Source: Haloarcula amylovorans
GTDB lineage: Archaea > Halobacteriota > Halobacteria > Halobacteriales > Haloarculaceae
Length of the DNA: 64,000 nucleotides
Direction of reading: 5' to 3'
Assembly (NCBI RefSeq): GCF_004681185.1
Contig: NZ_SRIF01000002.1
Span: forward strand, 973,994-1,037,993
The notes beneath the pieces were generated by a model. It did no database searches, had not been told where the DNA came from, and saw nothing but the letters and a program-made list of their open reading frames with translations. Positions 34,761 to 44,529 of this stretch are shown one piece after another; the stretch's first letter is position 1, and each line of letters opens with the position of its first letter. Position numbers and translations under genes: made by a program.

Positions 34761-35677
34761 TGGTCGGTCTGGATTTCGGGGTTGATGACTTCCTCGTAGG
34801 AACGGCCGATGAGGAACACGGAGGTGGTTACTGCGGCGATACCGATGGCGGGCGGGAGCACCCACCACCACGCGATGCGCATGCTACCGGACTCGAACAC
34901 CTGCCGGAGCATCCGGCCCCAGCTGGTCATCGTCGGGTCGCCGAAGCCGAGGAACGCGAGGCTGGCCTGTGCAGCGATGGCCCACGCGACGCCGTAGGCG
35001 GTGTAGAGGAAGCCGATGGGCAACACGTTCGGCGCGACGTGGTAGAACATCGTCCGCAGGTCGCTGGCACCGCTCGCCCGCGCGGACTTCACGAACGTCC
35101 GTTCGCGGACCGACAGCACCTCGGAGCGGACAACTCGTGCCGGCATCTTCCAGAGGAAACCGGCGATGATGGCCGTCATCAGCCAGACGCTCGGCGTCAC
35201 GAACGTCAGCAACAGCAGCGCCATCGGCATGAACGGCAGGGAGAACGTCAAGTCCGTCAGCCGCATCAGGACCTCGTCTACCCAGCCGCCGTAGTAGCCG
35301 CTGACGAGGCCGACGAGGAAGCCGATCGCGCCGGTCCCCAGTCCACCGAACAGACCGACGATGAACGTTGGCCGCGCGCCGGCGAGGAACTGGCTCAGGA
35401 CGTCTTTCCCGTAGGCCGTCGTCCCGAGCAGCGCGGCCCCGGTCGGGCCGGTGAGCCGGAGGACAGCGTCACCCTCGCCTCGGACGGTGAACTCGATGGG
35501 ATCGTGCGGGGCCAGCATCGGCCCGAACAGGCCGATGAAGACGAACGCCGCGACGACGAGCATCCCGCCGAAGGCCAGTCGGTCCTGCCGCAGGAACGTG
35601 AACTGGTCGCGGACGACCGACCCGAGGTTATTCACACGCTTGTACAACTCCGCTTTGGGTTTCGTTTCGGTGCTCAT
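34757..35677 (-). CDS. Peptide ABC transporter permease (DppC type)
   Basis: 306 aa. It has an N-terminal cytoplasmic tail, a first span (LAFGGMLVVAAFVFIGLF), a long external loop, then about five spans. The inner-membrane coupling motif is VRSEVLSVRERTFVKSARASGAS, which fits the EAA loop of binding-protein-dependent permeases. It overlaps both neighbours by ATGA, so all subunits are translated together. It forms the channel with the DppB-type subunit. Confidence 0.92.
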   Translation of the reverse strand: MSTETKPKAELYKRVNNLGSVVRDQFTFLRQDRLAFGGMLVVAAFVFIGLFGPMLAPHDPIEFTVRGEGDAVLRLTGPTGAALLGTTAYGKDVLSQFLAGARPTFIVGLFGGLGTGAIGFLVGLVSGYYGGWVDEVLMRLTDLTFSLPFMPMALLLLTFVTPSVWLMTAIIAGFLWKMPARVVRSEVLSVRERTFVKSARASGASDLRTMFYHVAPNVLPIGFLYTAYGVAWAIAAQASLAFLGFGDPTMTSWGRMLRQVFESGSMRIAWWWVLPPAIGIAAVTTSVFLIGRSYEEVINPEIQTDQ

Positions 35678-36666
35678 GCTGCACTCCCGTTGGTCGAGAC
35701 GGTCGGATCGAAGTACGCGTAGAGGATGTCGGCGGCGAGGTTCGCGATGATAACCGCAAGCGCCATGACGAACACGGCGGCCTGGACGAGCGGGTAGTCC
35801 TGTTGTTGAATTGCCAAGACGAGCTCGCGGCCGATACCCGGCCAGCCGAAGACCACTTCCAGCAGGATGAGGCCCTGGAATATCATCCCGAGACGGAGCG
35901 CGAAGTACGTCAGGATGGGCAGCATCGAATTTCGGCCCGCGCGAGCGAGTTGCTGCATCTCGGTGAGTCCCTTCGCGCGGTGGAGTTTGAGGAACTCCGA
36001 GCCGCGCTTCTCGATGACGCCGTTGCGAGCGAGGAGGAGGAAGTCACCGCTATAGTACAGCACCGCGATAGTGAACGGCAGGATGTAGTGATAGAGGAAG
36101 TCCAGCGAGGCGAACGTCTCGATGTACCCGTCGGGCGAGGCCGTCACCGACCGCATCCCGAAGGCTGGCAGCAGTTCCAGGTTGTACCCGAAGACGATGA
36201 TGAAGAAGATGCCCGTGATGAACACCGGCGTCGACCGGAGGAACGTCGTCGAGATGATGCTGAACTTCTCGAAGAGGCTTCCTCGGTTCCAGCCCGCATA
36301 CATCCCCAGCGCCGAACTAAGGACTGCGGTGGTCACCAGCGCCGGGACCAACAGGATGAGCGTGTTGACCAGTCGCGGTTCGAGAACCTCCCAGACTGGC
36401 CGGCTCCGCAGTATGGAGTAGCCGAACTCGAAGGTGAGGATGCTCCCCATGTAACTCACGTACTGCCGCCACAGCGGTTGGTCGAGGCCGTACATGGCCC
36501 GTATCTCGGTGATCTGCTGCTGGTTGAGGTTGCCCGAGGTGACGAGCGCCTCGAACGGACTGCCGGGGAGGAGGCGCAAGACGACGAAGATGACCGAGAC
36601 GGCCACCAGCGTCAGCGCCACGGAGATGGCGAGGCGCTTCGCTAAGAACCGCTGGAACTTCGTCAT
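35674..36666 (-). CDS. Peptide ABC transporter permease (DppB type)
   Basis: 330 aa. The N-terminal span (ISVALTLVAVSVIFVVLRLLPG) is the usual DppB start, with the PGSPFE motif just after it. Five further spans follow, and an EAA-like loop is seen near EFLKLHRAKGLTEMQQLARA. It pairs with the next permease in the operon. Its start overlaps the stop of a 44-aa ORF by ATGA. Confidence 0.92.
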   Translation of the reverse strand: MTKFQRFLAKRLAISVALTLVAVSVIFVVLRLLPGSPFEALVTSGNLNQQQITEIRAMYGLDQPLWRQYVSYMGSILTFEFGYSILRSRPVWEVLEPRLVNTLILLVPALVTTAVLSSALGMYAGWNRGSLFEKFSIISTTFLRSTPVFITGIFFIIVFGYNLELLPAFGMRSVTASPDGYIETFASLDFLYHYILPFTIAVLYYSGDFLLLARNGVIEKRGSEFLKLHRAKGLTEMQQLARAGRNSMLPILTYFALRLGMIFQGLILLEVVFGWPGIGRELVLAIQQQDYPLVQAAVFVMALAVIIANLAADILYAYFDPTVSTNGSAA

Positions 36667-36797
36667 CGGGCGTCCTCCCGGTTCGTGTCTGCGAGGGTCG
36701 CGAACTGTGCGTCTGTGTGGGCCGTCCCGCGGCCGTCGAGCAACGCGCTAGCGGGTCGGTCGACGGGCCGGTCGGCGCGTAGTTCAGTGTGTGACAT
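36663..36797 (-). CDS. Small ORF (44 aa) coupled to the DppB-type permease gene
   Basis: ATG 36797, stop overlapping the permease start by ATGA (36663-36666). The protein is polar and Arg/Asp-rich (begins MSHTELRADRPVDRP), without membrane span or known motif. It sits between the binding-protein gene (53 bp upstream) and the permease genes, and all operon junctions after it use the same overlap. It may serve as a coupling leader for the permease. Coding is plausible from position, not from similarity. Confidence 0.45.
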   Translation of the reverse strand: MSHTELRADRPVDRPASALLDGRGTAHTDAQFATLADTNREDAR

Positions 36798-36850
36798 TCT
36801 CTGTCTCTGTCTGTCTTGGGATCGGTTACTGTCTGTGTGCATCGTCGTCC

Positions 36851-38764
36851 TCACGAGAAGTCCGGTTGTCCGAGTTCCGAGCGTCGTCTGTGGGCGTTTC
36901 CGGGCTGGATTCGCTCGACGAACGCGGCCCACGCTTCGCCGTTGGGAAAGCGGAGGTTGTCGTCGCCGTCCCACGTGTAGCCGGCCTTCCGGAGGATGTC
37001 CTTCGCTCCATCGATATCGAAGTCGTACCCCGTCGTCTCGGCATGCCACTGCGTGACTTCCGAGATGGGGTTCTCGCCGTCAGGTGCCGTCGCCTGTCCC
37101 TGCAAGAGGTCTTCGGCGAATCCCTTCGAGTCGACTACCTTTGCCAGCGCCACGCGGAACTCCTTGTCCCGGACGAGCGGGCAGGAGAACATCAGTTTCG
37201 TATCCAGTGGCGCGAAGTTCGGGGTCGACATCTTTTCGATGTCGGCGCTGTTGGCCGCGCGGTCGGCCTGGATGTTCGAGAGCGTCGTCCCGATGGCGTC
37301 GATCTCGCCGCTCTGGAGCGACCCGATCATCGCGTCGATGTTGCCGACGTTTATCCAGACGACGCCGTCGATACCCGGGCCGCTCTCGGCCTGCTCGCCG
37401 AGCGCCTCGGCGCGCCAGTCGTCGTCGAACATCCAGTGGTCGTCGTTGCGCGAGACTTCGAAGCGCGTACCCTGTTCCCAGTTTTCGTATACGAAGGGGC
37501 CGGTTCCGACCGGCGGTTCGGGGTTGTGCCGCGACGGGTTCTCGACGTCCGCCCACCGGTGCTTCGGGATGATGACGCTACGGACCATCCGCTGAGTCAT
37601 GAACGACGCGTCGGGGTCTTTCAGGTCGAACCGAACCTCGTGGTCGCCGAGCACCTCGACGGACTCGATGGGTTCGTAGAACGGCGTCTGACTGGTTGAG
37701 GACTGCTTCTTGTACAGTTCGACGGTGAACTTCACGTCCTCGGCGGTGAACGGTTCGCCGTCGTGCCACTCGACGCCCTCACGCAGGGAGAGTTCGACCG
37801 TCGTGTCGTCGACGAACCCGCCGCCGGTCGCCAGCGCGGGAACCACGTCGAGGTCCGGCGTCGCGTCGAAGAGGCCGTCGTAGACGAACGTGAGTCGTTT
37901 GGCCTCCGCGCCGCCGGCGGCCCACGGCAGGTTCAGCGAGTTCATCGACGTGGTGACGCCCTTGACGTAGGTCGCGTCGTCGGTCCGCGGCTGGAGGTTG
38001 ACCTCGCTCCAGACGAAGGAGTCCTTCGTCGGGCCGTTGCCGGGCGTCTCGACGTAGCCGTCCCACTTTTCGGTGTTGACGGCCGTGATGACGTCCGGGA
38101 ACAGCGTGATGAGCGCGCCGACGTCTTCGGCGAATAGCTCTTGTGCCCGGTCGACGAGCCTCTCGCGTTTCTCCCGCTCGGTCGTCTGTGCCTGTTCTAC
38201 CAGAATCTCCTGGAGATTGGGGTGATAGTAGTTATCGTAGTTCGAGAGGCTCCCCTTCGTCCGGCGCATCAACAGCGGATTCGGGTCGAGCCCGCGCTGT
38301 GGGTCCGGGCCGTGGGTGCTCATCGAGAGGACTGCTTCGAGCCCCTTCGTCGCCCAACTCTGGGCGTACAACTGGTTCAACGGCCGGTCGTTGAGGTCGA
38401 CGTCGATACCGACGTCGTTGAGCCCGCGCTGGACCATCAGCGCGTGTTCGCGCATCCACGGGTCGTCCTCGCTGGAGAACTCGACGGGGAGCGGGTCGAG
38501 GACCGCCCCCGCCGACGCGCTGTAATCGAGCGGTGGCGAGTCGGCGTCGATGGTCTCCCAGTTGCGCCAGTACTGCGTTTCGACTGTCTGGGGGGCGTCC
38601 CCGGGGACTTCCGGCGTGAGACTCTCGCCCCCGCCGCCGCTGTCACCTCCACAGCCCGCGAGTGCGCCCGTCCCGAGCGTCGCCGCAGTCGCAGCGATGT
38701 ACCCGCGGCGGGTCAGTTCTCGACCGGTTCCGCTGGCGTATTCATCATCATCTTTCGGCTCCAT
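36851..38764 (-). CDS. Peptide-type substrate-binding lipoprotein (SBP_bac_5), Tat-exported
   Basis: 637 aa. The N-terminus carries a twin-arginine motif (LTRRGYIAAT) and a lipobox (ALAGC) followed by a Gly-rich linker, so it is a Tat lipoprotein anchored outside the membrane. The rest matches family 5 solute-binding proteins (LREGVEWHDGEPFTAEDVKF, a family signature). It captures the substrate for the permease and ATPase encoded just downstream. The ligand may be a peptide, nickel or a sugar oligomer; sequence does not decide. Confidence 0.92.
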   Translation of the reverse strand: MEPKDDDEYASGTGRELTRRGYIAATAATLGTGALAGCGGDSGGGGESLTPEVPGDAPQTVETQYWRNWETIDADSPPLDYSASAGAVLDPLPVEFSSEDDPWMREHALMVQRGLNDVGIDVDLNDRPLNQLYAQSWATKGLEAVLSMSTHGPDPQRGLDPNPLLMRRTKGSLSNYDNYYHPNLQEILVEQAQTTEREKRERLVDRAQELFAEDVGALITLFPDVITAVNTEKWDGYVETPGNGPTKDSFVWSEVNLQPRTDDATYVKGVTTSMNSLNLPWAAGGAEAKRLTFVYDGLFDATPDLDVVPALATGGGFVDDTTVELSLREGVEWHDGEPFTAEDVKFTVELYKKQSSTSQTPFYEPIESVEVLGDHEVRFDLKDPDASFMTQRMVRSVIIPKHRWADVENPSRHNPEPPVGTGPFVYENWEQGTRFEVSRNDDHWMFDDDWRAEALGEQAESGPGIDGVVWINVGNIDAMIGSLQSGEIDAIGTTLSNIQADRAANSADIEKMSTPNFAPLDTKLMFSCPLVRDKEFRVALAKVVDSKGFAEDLLQGQATAPDGENPISEVTQWHAETTGYDFDIDGAKDILRKAGYTWDGDDNLRFPNGEAWAAFVERIQPGNAHRRRSELGQPDFS

Positions 38765-38888
38765 CTCGCTCCCATCTTGCGGGCTATCTGGAATCGTTTT
38801 ACTCCCTATGGGGCTCGATAGCTATCGTTCTTTAAGTCGGGGCGAAAATATCTGGGCCGACAAGTCACTCACTGACGCGTCTGTCCGA

Positions 38889-39614
38889 TTACTCCTCGCG
38901 GGGACCATAGATGAGTTCCAGAAGCGTGCGCTCGGCGGTCCGCAATCGCTCGCTGACCGTCGACTGTGCGACATCGAGTTCCTCGGCTAGGTCCGTCGCC
39001 GACGTCTCCCGGGGCACGTCGAAGTAGCCGTGGTTGTACGCCGTCTCCAGTATCGCCAACTGGTCGTCGGTGAGCTTCGAGACGAGCACCTCCGTCAGAC
39101 GCCCGCTATCGAGGGGTTCGCCGGGTTCCTCGTTCTGCGTGACCGACAGCAACTCGAACTCTCCGAGCGTCGCCTGCACCTCGTCGGCCAAGGAGCGAAA
39201 CTGGTCCCAGTCCCGCGTCGTCGTCACGACTTCGAACTCGTCGTTCTGGAGGACGATGCGGTTCGGAATGGCTTCCTGGCGCAACACCAGTCCGAGGATG
39301 AACGGGTACGACTCGTTTGCGAGGACGGTCAGCCGCTGGATGTCCACGTCCGCCGAAGCGGTTGGTATCTCGCTGGTGTGAAACAGCGAGACGCCGGAGA
39401 TGTCCGCGACGAGCGACTCGGGGTCGAACGGGTCGTTCGACGCGATGGTCAGCGACTCGATCCACGTCCCGTCCTCGACGTAGAACGCGTTGTCGAGCTC
39501 GATGCTCCGGACGGCCGGGAGTCGCTCGGCTAGTTTCGCCATCACGCCCGTCGGCATCGTCGTGAACTCGACGCGTAGCACAGTCTCCCTGTCGGCAAGA
39601 ATCCGGTCGCCCAT
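38889..39614 (-). CDS. HTH_10 (Bat-type) transcriptional regulator
   Basis: 241 aa. The C-terminal 60 residues are HTH_10: LTDDQLAILETAYNHGYFDVP, then ATDLAEELDVAQSTVSERLRTAE. The first 180 residues are a beta-rich domain typical of this haloarchaeal family, probably a ligand- or protein-interaction domain. It is on the same strand as, and 124 bp upstream of, the binding-protein gene, so a regulator of the transporter operon is plausible. It begins 20 bp after the SLC13-type gene. Confidence 0.85.
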   Translation of the reverse strand: MGDRILADRETVLRVEFTTMPTGVMAKLAERLPAVRSIELDNAFYVEDGTWIESLTIASNDPFDPESLVADISGVSLFHTSEIPTASADVDIQRLTVLANESYPFILGLVLRQEAIPNRIVLQNDEFEVVTTTRDWDQFRSLADEVQATLGEFELLSVTQNEEPGEPLDSGRLTEVLVSKLTDDQLAILETAYNHGYFDVPRETSATDLAEELDVAQSTVSERLRTAERTLLELIYGPREE

Positions 39615-39634
39615 ATAGGTGTCACGGCTACTGC

Positions 39635-41074
39635 TCAGGCTACCAGCGGCCAGTAGACGAGCCAGGAGACGGCGACGACGGCGAGCGAGAGCCCCATCGT
39701 CAGAAGCCCGAAAGCGGCGACATCGCGGTGAGACAGCGGCCCCCGATCCATCGAAACCAGCACCGCCGTCGTGTTGAACGGGAGAAGTGTCGTAGACCCG
39801 ACGACGAGCAACACCGCGAGCGCGAGGAAGAGGCGGTCGACACCGAAGATGCCGCCGAACTCCAACACGATAGGCAACGCGACGACGATGGCCGCAGAGC
39901 CCGTCGAGAACAGGACGCGGACGCCGACGGCGATACCTAACAACGCGGCGACGACCTGCCAGTGAGCCAACGCCGCGAACGGAACGTACCGCGTGAGGAG
40001 GTCGACGATGACTTCGATGGCCCCCGTCGTCTCCATGACGTGCAGAATCGACAGCATCGCACCGATGAGAAAGATGACGCCCCAGTTAATCTCCGCGATG
40101 TCCTCGGCCGTGACGATGCCGACGTGGGGGAACGAGAGCGCGGCGACGGCGGCGGCGGCCGGAAGCACCGTCGGGACGCCGACGAACGACCCGAGAATCC
40201 AACTCACTACCGCGCCGGCCACCACCGCGCCGACGAGACGCTGGTCGCGCGTCAGTGACTCGGTCCCGTCGCCATCCGCCGCCAGCGGTGCGTCCGCGGC
40301 CGATTCCTCGGTCGCGGTCGCCGTTCCGCCGACGGCGGTGAACACGCCGGCGGTGACGGCCGCGAGCACGTAGAGCAGGACTGTCGGCGGGACCATCAAC
40401 ACGGCCCACTCCACCCACGTCACTGTCCGCACCGACCGATTGACGATCTCCGACGTGACGAGTGCCATCCCGCCACCGGTCATCAGCGCCATCGACGCGA
40501 TGGGATTGACGTGGCCCAAGAGGAGAAAGGCCGTTCGCTCGAACTCGCTGCCGTCTTCCAGTCCGAACCCCGACGCGAGTCGCTCGACGACGGGGATGAA
40601 CGTTATCGCCCGCGCCATGGCCGAGGGCATCACTAGCGCCAGCACGAGGACGCTCCCGGCGACCGAGCGAAGCGCCCGACGGGGCGTGCTCTCCGCCGAG
40701 AGGAGGCGGCGCGCTAACTCCCTGTCCAGGCCGACGTCGGAGATGGCGTTGCCGAGCAACAGGAGCAACAGGAGGAAGAACACGAGCGTCGAGGCGTACC
40801 CGCTCGCTGCCGCGGCGAACGAATCGACGGTCCCGAGTGCGAACAGTAACGTCACGCTGAGGACGCTGGAGACGACGTACGGGACCGGTCTCGTCAACCA
40901 GAGGGCCAGCGCGGCCGCGAACACCGACAGGACGCGCTGGACCGCGACGGATAGGTCGGCTGGCGGGGACAGCGTTGTGCCTGCGAGGAGGACGACGGCA
41001 GCCGTCAGCAACCCGACGGCCTGCGGGGAGGGAAGCCACCCGAACCGCGTCTCGACGAGGAAGCCGTCTTCCAT
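39635..41074 (-). CDS. SLC13/DASS-type anion transporter
   Basis: 479 aa from ATG 41074; the upstream open frame is Arg/Ser-rich and rejected. About twelve membrane spans are visible, with two inverted halves each carrying the family's re-entrant motif region (FGHVNPIASMALMTGGGMAL; NTTAVLVSMDRGPLS). SLC13 members carry dicarboxylates, citrate or sulfate using sodium. The substrate cannot be told here. It stands upstream of the HTH_10 regulator on the same strand. Confidence 0.83.
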   Translation of the reverse strand: MEDGFLVETRFGWLPSPQAVGLLTAAVVLLAGTTLSPPADLSVAVQRVLSVFAAALALWLTRPVPYVVSSVLSVTLLFALGTVDSFAAAASGYASTLVFFLLLLLLLGNAISDVGLDRELARRLLSAESTPRRALRSVAGSVLVLALVMPSAMARAITFIPVVERLASGFGLEDGSEFERTAFLLLGHVNPIASMALMTGGGMALVTSEIVNRSVRTVTWVEWAVLMVPPTVLLYVLAAVTAGVFTAVGGTATATEESAADAPLAADGDGTESLTRDQRLVGAVVAGAVVSWILGSFVGVPTVLPAAAAVAALSFPHVGIVTAEDIAEINWGVIFLIGAMLSILHVMETTGAIEVIVDLLTRYVPFAALAHWQVVAALLGIAVGVRVLFSTGSAAIVVALPIVLEFGGIFGVDRLFLALAVLLVVGSTTLLPFNTTAVLVSMDRGPLSHRDVAAFGLLTMGLSLAVVAVSWLVYWPLVA

Positions 41075-41179
41075 TACCCTCGTCCTCGCCGGTAGCGGGG
41101 AAGTATCTGATGAAGCGCTCGCTCCGCGTCGGGACGCGGTGACCGTCTCACTTATCCGCGGGTACCGCCTCTCTTCGGT

Positions 41180-41545
41180 ATGACTCGAACGGGGACACGA
41201 CGACAACTGCCCGCGATCGCGTTCGCCGTCGTCCTCCTGGTCACTTCGTTGCTCCCGGCACCGGAGAGCGTTGGCGGACAGGTCCCGGCGCTGCTCGGTA
41301 TCCCGCTGGATAAGTGGGTTCACGCGTTCGGCTACGGGGTCCTCACAGGATTGCTCGCGTGGGGACGGACCGCCCGGAAGGTAACTGCCGTCGCCGCCCT
41401 CGCCGGCGTCGCCGTCACCTTCGGCGCTGGCATCGAACTCCTGCAAGGGCTGGTCCCGTCTAGAGGGACGAGCAGGCTGGACTTCGTCGCTAACGTCATC
41501 GGAGCCGTCCTCGCCGGTCTCGCTTGGCTGTGGTACGGGCGGTGA
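41180..41545 (+). CDS. VanZ-family membrane protein
   Basis: 121 aa with about four short spans. The family core is present: GIPLDKWVHAFGYGVLTGLL (Asp-Lys near a His) and, near the end, IELLQGLVPSRGTSRLDFVANVIGA. This is an intact paralogue of the frameshifted gene at 21131. Function in archaea is unknown; some bacterial members affect glycopeptide resistance. It is divergent from the SLC13-type gene. Confidence 0.83.
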   Translation: MTRTGTRRQLPAIAFAVVLLVTSLLPAPESVGGQVPALLGIPLDKWVHAFGYGVLTGLLAWGRTARKVTAVAALAGVAVTFGAGIELLQGLVPSRGTSRLDFVANVIGAVLAGLAWLWYGR

Positions 41546-41740
41546 CCCGTCACTCGGCCGACGGTGCCGCCGTGAGTGCTCGGTCCAGTCGATACTGTGG
41601 ACCTATTCACGAAAGTATCATCTACGAGTCTCCTGTAGCCCGCGTGCCGCGCCCAAATGCGGCGCTCCCCGCAACAGTACCATATTTGATATCTGGGGCG
41701 TGCGCTTATAGGAGATACGTCTCCTCGTATCAGTCCATAT

Positions 41741-42910
41741 ATGTCGAGGATACTGAACCCCAATCGTGGTCGAAAGCACGTGCCTTGGCTGTTCGTCGGT
41801 TTCGGTGGCCTCGTACTTCTCTCGCAGTTCGCAGTCCAACTCGCTTCCGATGGCATGGACCAACTCTACACGGTGCAAAATCTCTCTGTGTACGCGTTCA
41901 GTTCTCTACTCGCTGGAATCGTGATCGTCGTTGGTCTGCTCTTGCGGCGGGCCGCCACCAGCCCCGCTCGTTACCCCCGAGTCGCCCTTTGGTGTCTCGG
42001 TACTGCCGCGATACTCCTCGCTATCAACGTCCCGCTGATACTGGTCACGCCCGGCCTGAACACGTCGCAAGCCGTCGGTTGGGCACACGGTGTCTTCACC
42101 ACCGGAGCGGCGGGTGGAGCCGTCATCGGATTCATCGAAGCGCGGGCCATCGAACAGGCGCAGGCCGCCGAACGTGCCAGAGTCAGAGCGGCCGCCACCG
42201 AAGCGGAACGGGAACGACTCGATTACCTCAACAGCCTCCTCCGTCACGAGGTGCTGAACAACGCACAGGTCATCGTCGGCCGGGCCGAGTTGATCCGTGA
42301 CGGACACGACGAAGACATCGAAACTCACTTGCGAGCGATTCAGAGCCAGAGTGAGGATATGACCCGTGTAATCGACGACGTGCGGACGCTCATCAAGGCG
42401 TTCCGAGACGACAGTTCGCTCGACGAGATCGACCTCTCCGCCCTTCTCAAAGCCGAGCTTGCAGACTTGCGAGCGACGTACGATTCAGTAGAGGTGACGG
42501 GAGATATCCACGAGGGCGTGTTCGTTCTCGGCGACGAGATGATGCGACGCATCTTCAGTAACCTCCTGTCGAACGCCGTCGAACACAACGATAGCGGCGT
42601 CCCCCACATCGAGATAACTGTCGAGCAGACGCCCGAAACCGTCGCCGTCCGCGTCGCCGACAACGGTCCGGGAATCTCGACGGCGGAACGTGCGACCCTC
42701 TTCGAACGAAACGAGAACGGCAACCATCAGGTCGGACTCTTCCTCGTGAGCGTGCTGGTCGAGCGGTACAACGGAACCATCGAACTCACCGAGACCGGTC
42801 CGGACGGAAGTGTATTCACAGTCGAGTTTCCGTCTATCGATACGACAATCGAGTCAGATATTCAGGCAACGGTCGAGACAGCACAGATTGTCGCATACTC
42901 TTCTCTGTAG
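41741..42910 (+). CDS. Membrane sensor histidine kinase
   Basis: 389 aa. Four spans occupy residues about 14-135 (WLFVGFGGLVLLSQFAVQLA, SSLLAGIVIVVGLLL, LWCLGTAAILLAINVPLIL, VFTTGAAGGAVIGFI), forming an input domain without a large external loop. A coiled coil then leads to the phospho-acceptor H169 (LLRHEVLNNAQ). The ATPase domain has LLSNAVEHND and VADNGPGIS. No response regulator adjoins. Upstream there is a TTATAG at 41706-41711 with a GGAGA...TCTCC hairpin beside it. Confidence 0.87.
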   Translation: MSRILNPNRGRKHVPWLFVGFGGLVLLSQFAVQLASDGMDQLYTVQNLSVYAFSSLLAGIVIVVGLLLRRAATSPARYPRVALWCLGTAAILLAINVPLILVTPGLNTSQAVGWAHGVFTTGAAGGAVIGFIEARAIEQAQAAERARVRAAATEAERERLDYLNSLLRHEVLNNAQVIVGRAELIRDGHDEDIETHLRAIQSQSEDMTRVIDDVRTLIKAFRDDSSLDEIDLSALLKAELADLRATYDSVEVTGDIHEGVFVLGDEMMRRIFSNLLSNAVEHNDSGVPHIEITVEQTPETVAVRVADNGPGISTAERATLFERNENGNHQVGLFLVSVLVERYNGTIELTETGPDGSVFTVEFPSIDTTIESDIQATVETAQIVAYSSL

Positions 42911-42956
42911 CCGACGCTGGAAACGGATCTATTCCTGAAGGTAACTACAGCCGCAC

Positions 42957-43136
42957 TCAGTCAGCCCTATTTCGCTCCCAGTTCGTCGAGCGCTCGCCGA
43001 GGGATTCCGTCGTTCCAGGCTGGATGTGAGCCACCGTAACGACAGCGAGCATCGACCCGAAACTGAGACAGAGCAGTCCCAGTGCGATAGCAATCTCGAA
43101 CAGCGGTTCACTTGCGGATGAGAGTAGCGAATACAT
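42957..43136 (-). CDS. Small single-span membrane protein (59 aa)
   Basis: Read from the minus strand: ATG 43136, TGA 42957-42959. One clear span (LFEIAIALGLLCLSFGSMLAVV) is flanked by short polar ends, with a basic/acidic tail (GERSTNWERNRAD). Third-position G/C is moderate but coding-like. It lies between the histidine kinase and raSEA genes, converging on the former. No family recognised. Confidence 0.5.
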   Translation of the reverse strand: MYSLLSSASEPLFEIAIALGLLCLSFGSMLAVVTVAHIQPGTTESLGERSTNWERNRAD

Positions 43137-43422
43137 CGGCGACGAGTATAGCCTCTACTCCCTCGGTTAGCGTCGGAACGGACATTCCTTTCGGTATTGG
43201 TATAATTGTGGATTCTTTACGTTTTAGCATGACAGACGATTTCTGATAGGTCGTATTCACGCTATACTGCGGTTGACAGGTGTATTTATGGCACATCTAC
43301 GACCGGCATGAGCGTTCGAAATCAGCTGCCGAGTCGACCAATGATTAGAAATCCAATATTAGATGCTGGTCGATAGCGAGCGGTCGAAGCGGATTTACGC
43401 GCCCGTCGGCTACCCCGGCACA

Positions 43423-44499
43423 ATGAGCAAGCCCAGTCCCGACGTCTACGAGCAGGGCAAGGGCATGGACGCCCACAACTCGGTGATGCGCGAGGTGCGC
43501 TCGCGCAACGACTCGACGTACGACCCGCGCGAACCGACTCGCGTCTGGTTAGACGAGGACAACACGCCGAGTGGGGTGTACCAGAGCCTGACCATCATCT
43601 TGAACACCGGCGGCTGCCGGTGGGCGCGCGCCGGTGGCTGTACGATGTGCGGGTACGTCGCCGAGTCCGTCGAGGGCGGCAGCGTCGCCCACGAGGACCT
43701 CATGGCCCAGATTCAGCACTGTCTGGACCACGAGGCCGAGAACGCGGACGGGAAGTCGGGTCTCATCAAGATTTATACCTCGGGGAGTTTCCTCGACGAG
43801 CGCGAAGTCCCCGCCGAGACGCGACAGGCCATCGCTTCTGAGTTCGCTGACCGGGAGCGCATCGTCGTCGAGTCCCTGCCCGATTTCGTCGAGGAAGAGC
43901 GAGTCGCCGACTTCGTCGACGTCGGCCTCGACACCGACGTGGCCGTCGGCCTCGAAACCGCGACGGACCGCGTGCGCCACGACAGCGTGAACAAGTACTT
44001 CGACTTCGCGGACTTCGAGGCCGCCTGCGCCGCGGCACAGGACGCCGGAGCCGGCATCAAGGCGTACCTCCTGATGAAGCCGCCGTTCCTCTCCGAATCC
44101 GAAGCCGTCGAGGATATGAAGCGCTCCGTCAGGAACTGCGCCGCCGTCGACGGCTGTCACACCGTCTCGATGAACCCCTGTAACGTCCAACGGTACACGA
44201 TGGTCGAGGAACTGTACCACGACGGTGGCTACCGCCCGCCGTGGCTCTGGTCGGTCGCCGAGGTGCTCGAAGCGACCGCCGACGAGGACGTCATCGTCGT
44301 CTCGGACCCCGTCGGCCACGGCAGCGACCGCGGCCCACACAACTGCGGGGACTGTGACGACCGCGTCCAGCGCGCGATCAAGGACTTCGACCTGCGGCAG
44401 GACCCGAGCGTCTTCGAGCAAGTCGACTGCGACTGCGAAGCGACGTGGGACGCCGTGCTGGAGCGCGAACGGAGCTACTCGCTCCCGCTGGCTCGATAG
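43423..44499 (+). CDS. raSEA: Radical SAM archaeosine synthase subunit (RaSEA)
   Basis: 358 aa from ATG 43423; the frame opens at 43363 but the upstream residues look non-coding. The radical SAM cluster is C65-x7-C73-x2-C76 (GGCRWARAGGCTMCGY), the unusual spacing seen in the Elp3-like RaSEA group. The region IYTSGSFLDEREVP and later VGLETATDRVRHDSVNK are also typical. With ArcS it converts lysine-modified preQ0 in tRNA to archaeosine. It is over 10 kb from arcS. Confidence 0.87.
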   Translation: MSKPSPDVYEQGKGMDAHNSVMREVRSRNDSTYDPREPTRVWLDEDNTPSGVYQSLTIILNTGGCRWARAGGCTMCGYVAESVEGGSVAHEDLMAQIQHCLDHEAENADGKSGLIKIYTSGSFLDEREVPAETRQAIASEFADRERIVVESLPDFVEEERVADFVDVGLDTDVAVGLETATDRVRHDSVNKYFDFADFEAACAAAQDAGAGIKAYLLMKPPFLSESEAVEDMKRSVRNCAAVDGCHTVSMNPCNVQRYTMVEELYHDGGYRPPWLWSVAEVLEATADEDVIVVSDPVGHGSDRGPHNCGDCDDRVQRAIKDFDLRQDPSVFEQVDCDCEATWDAVLERERSYSLPLAR

Positions 44500-44529
44500 C
44501 GAACTCCCTCAGTATCGTCAATACCGCCC

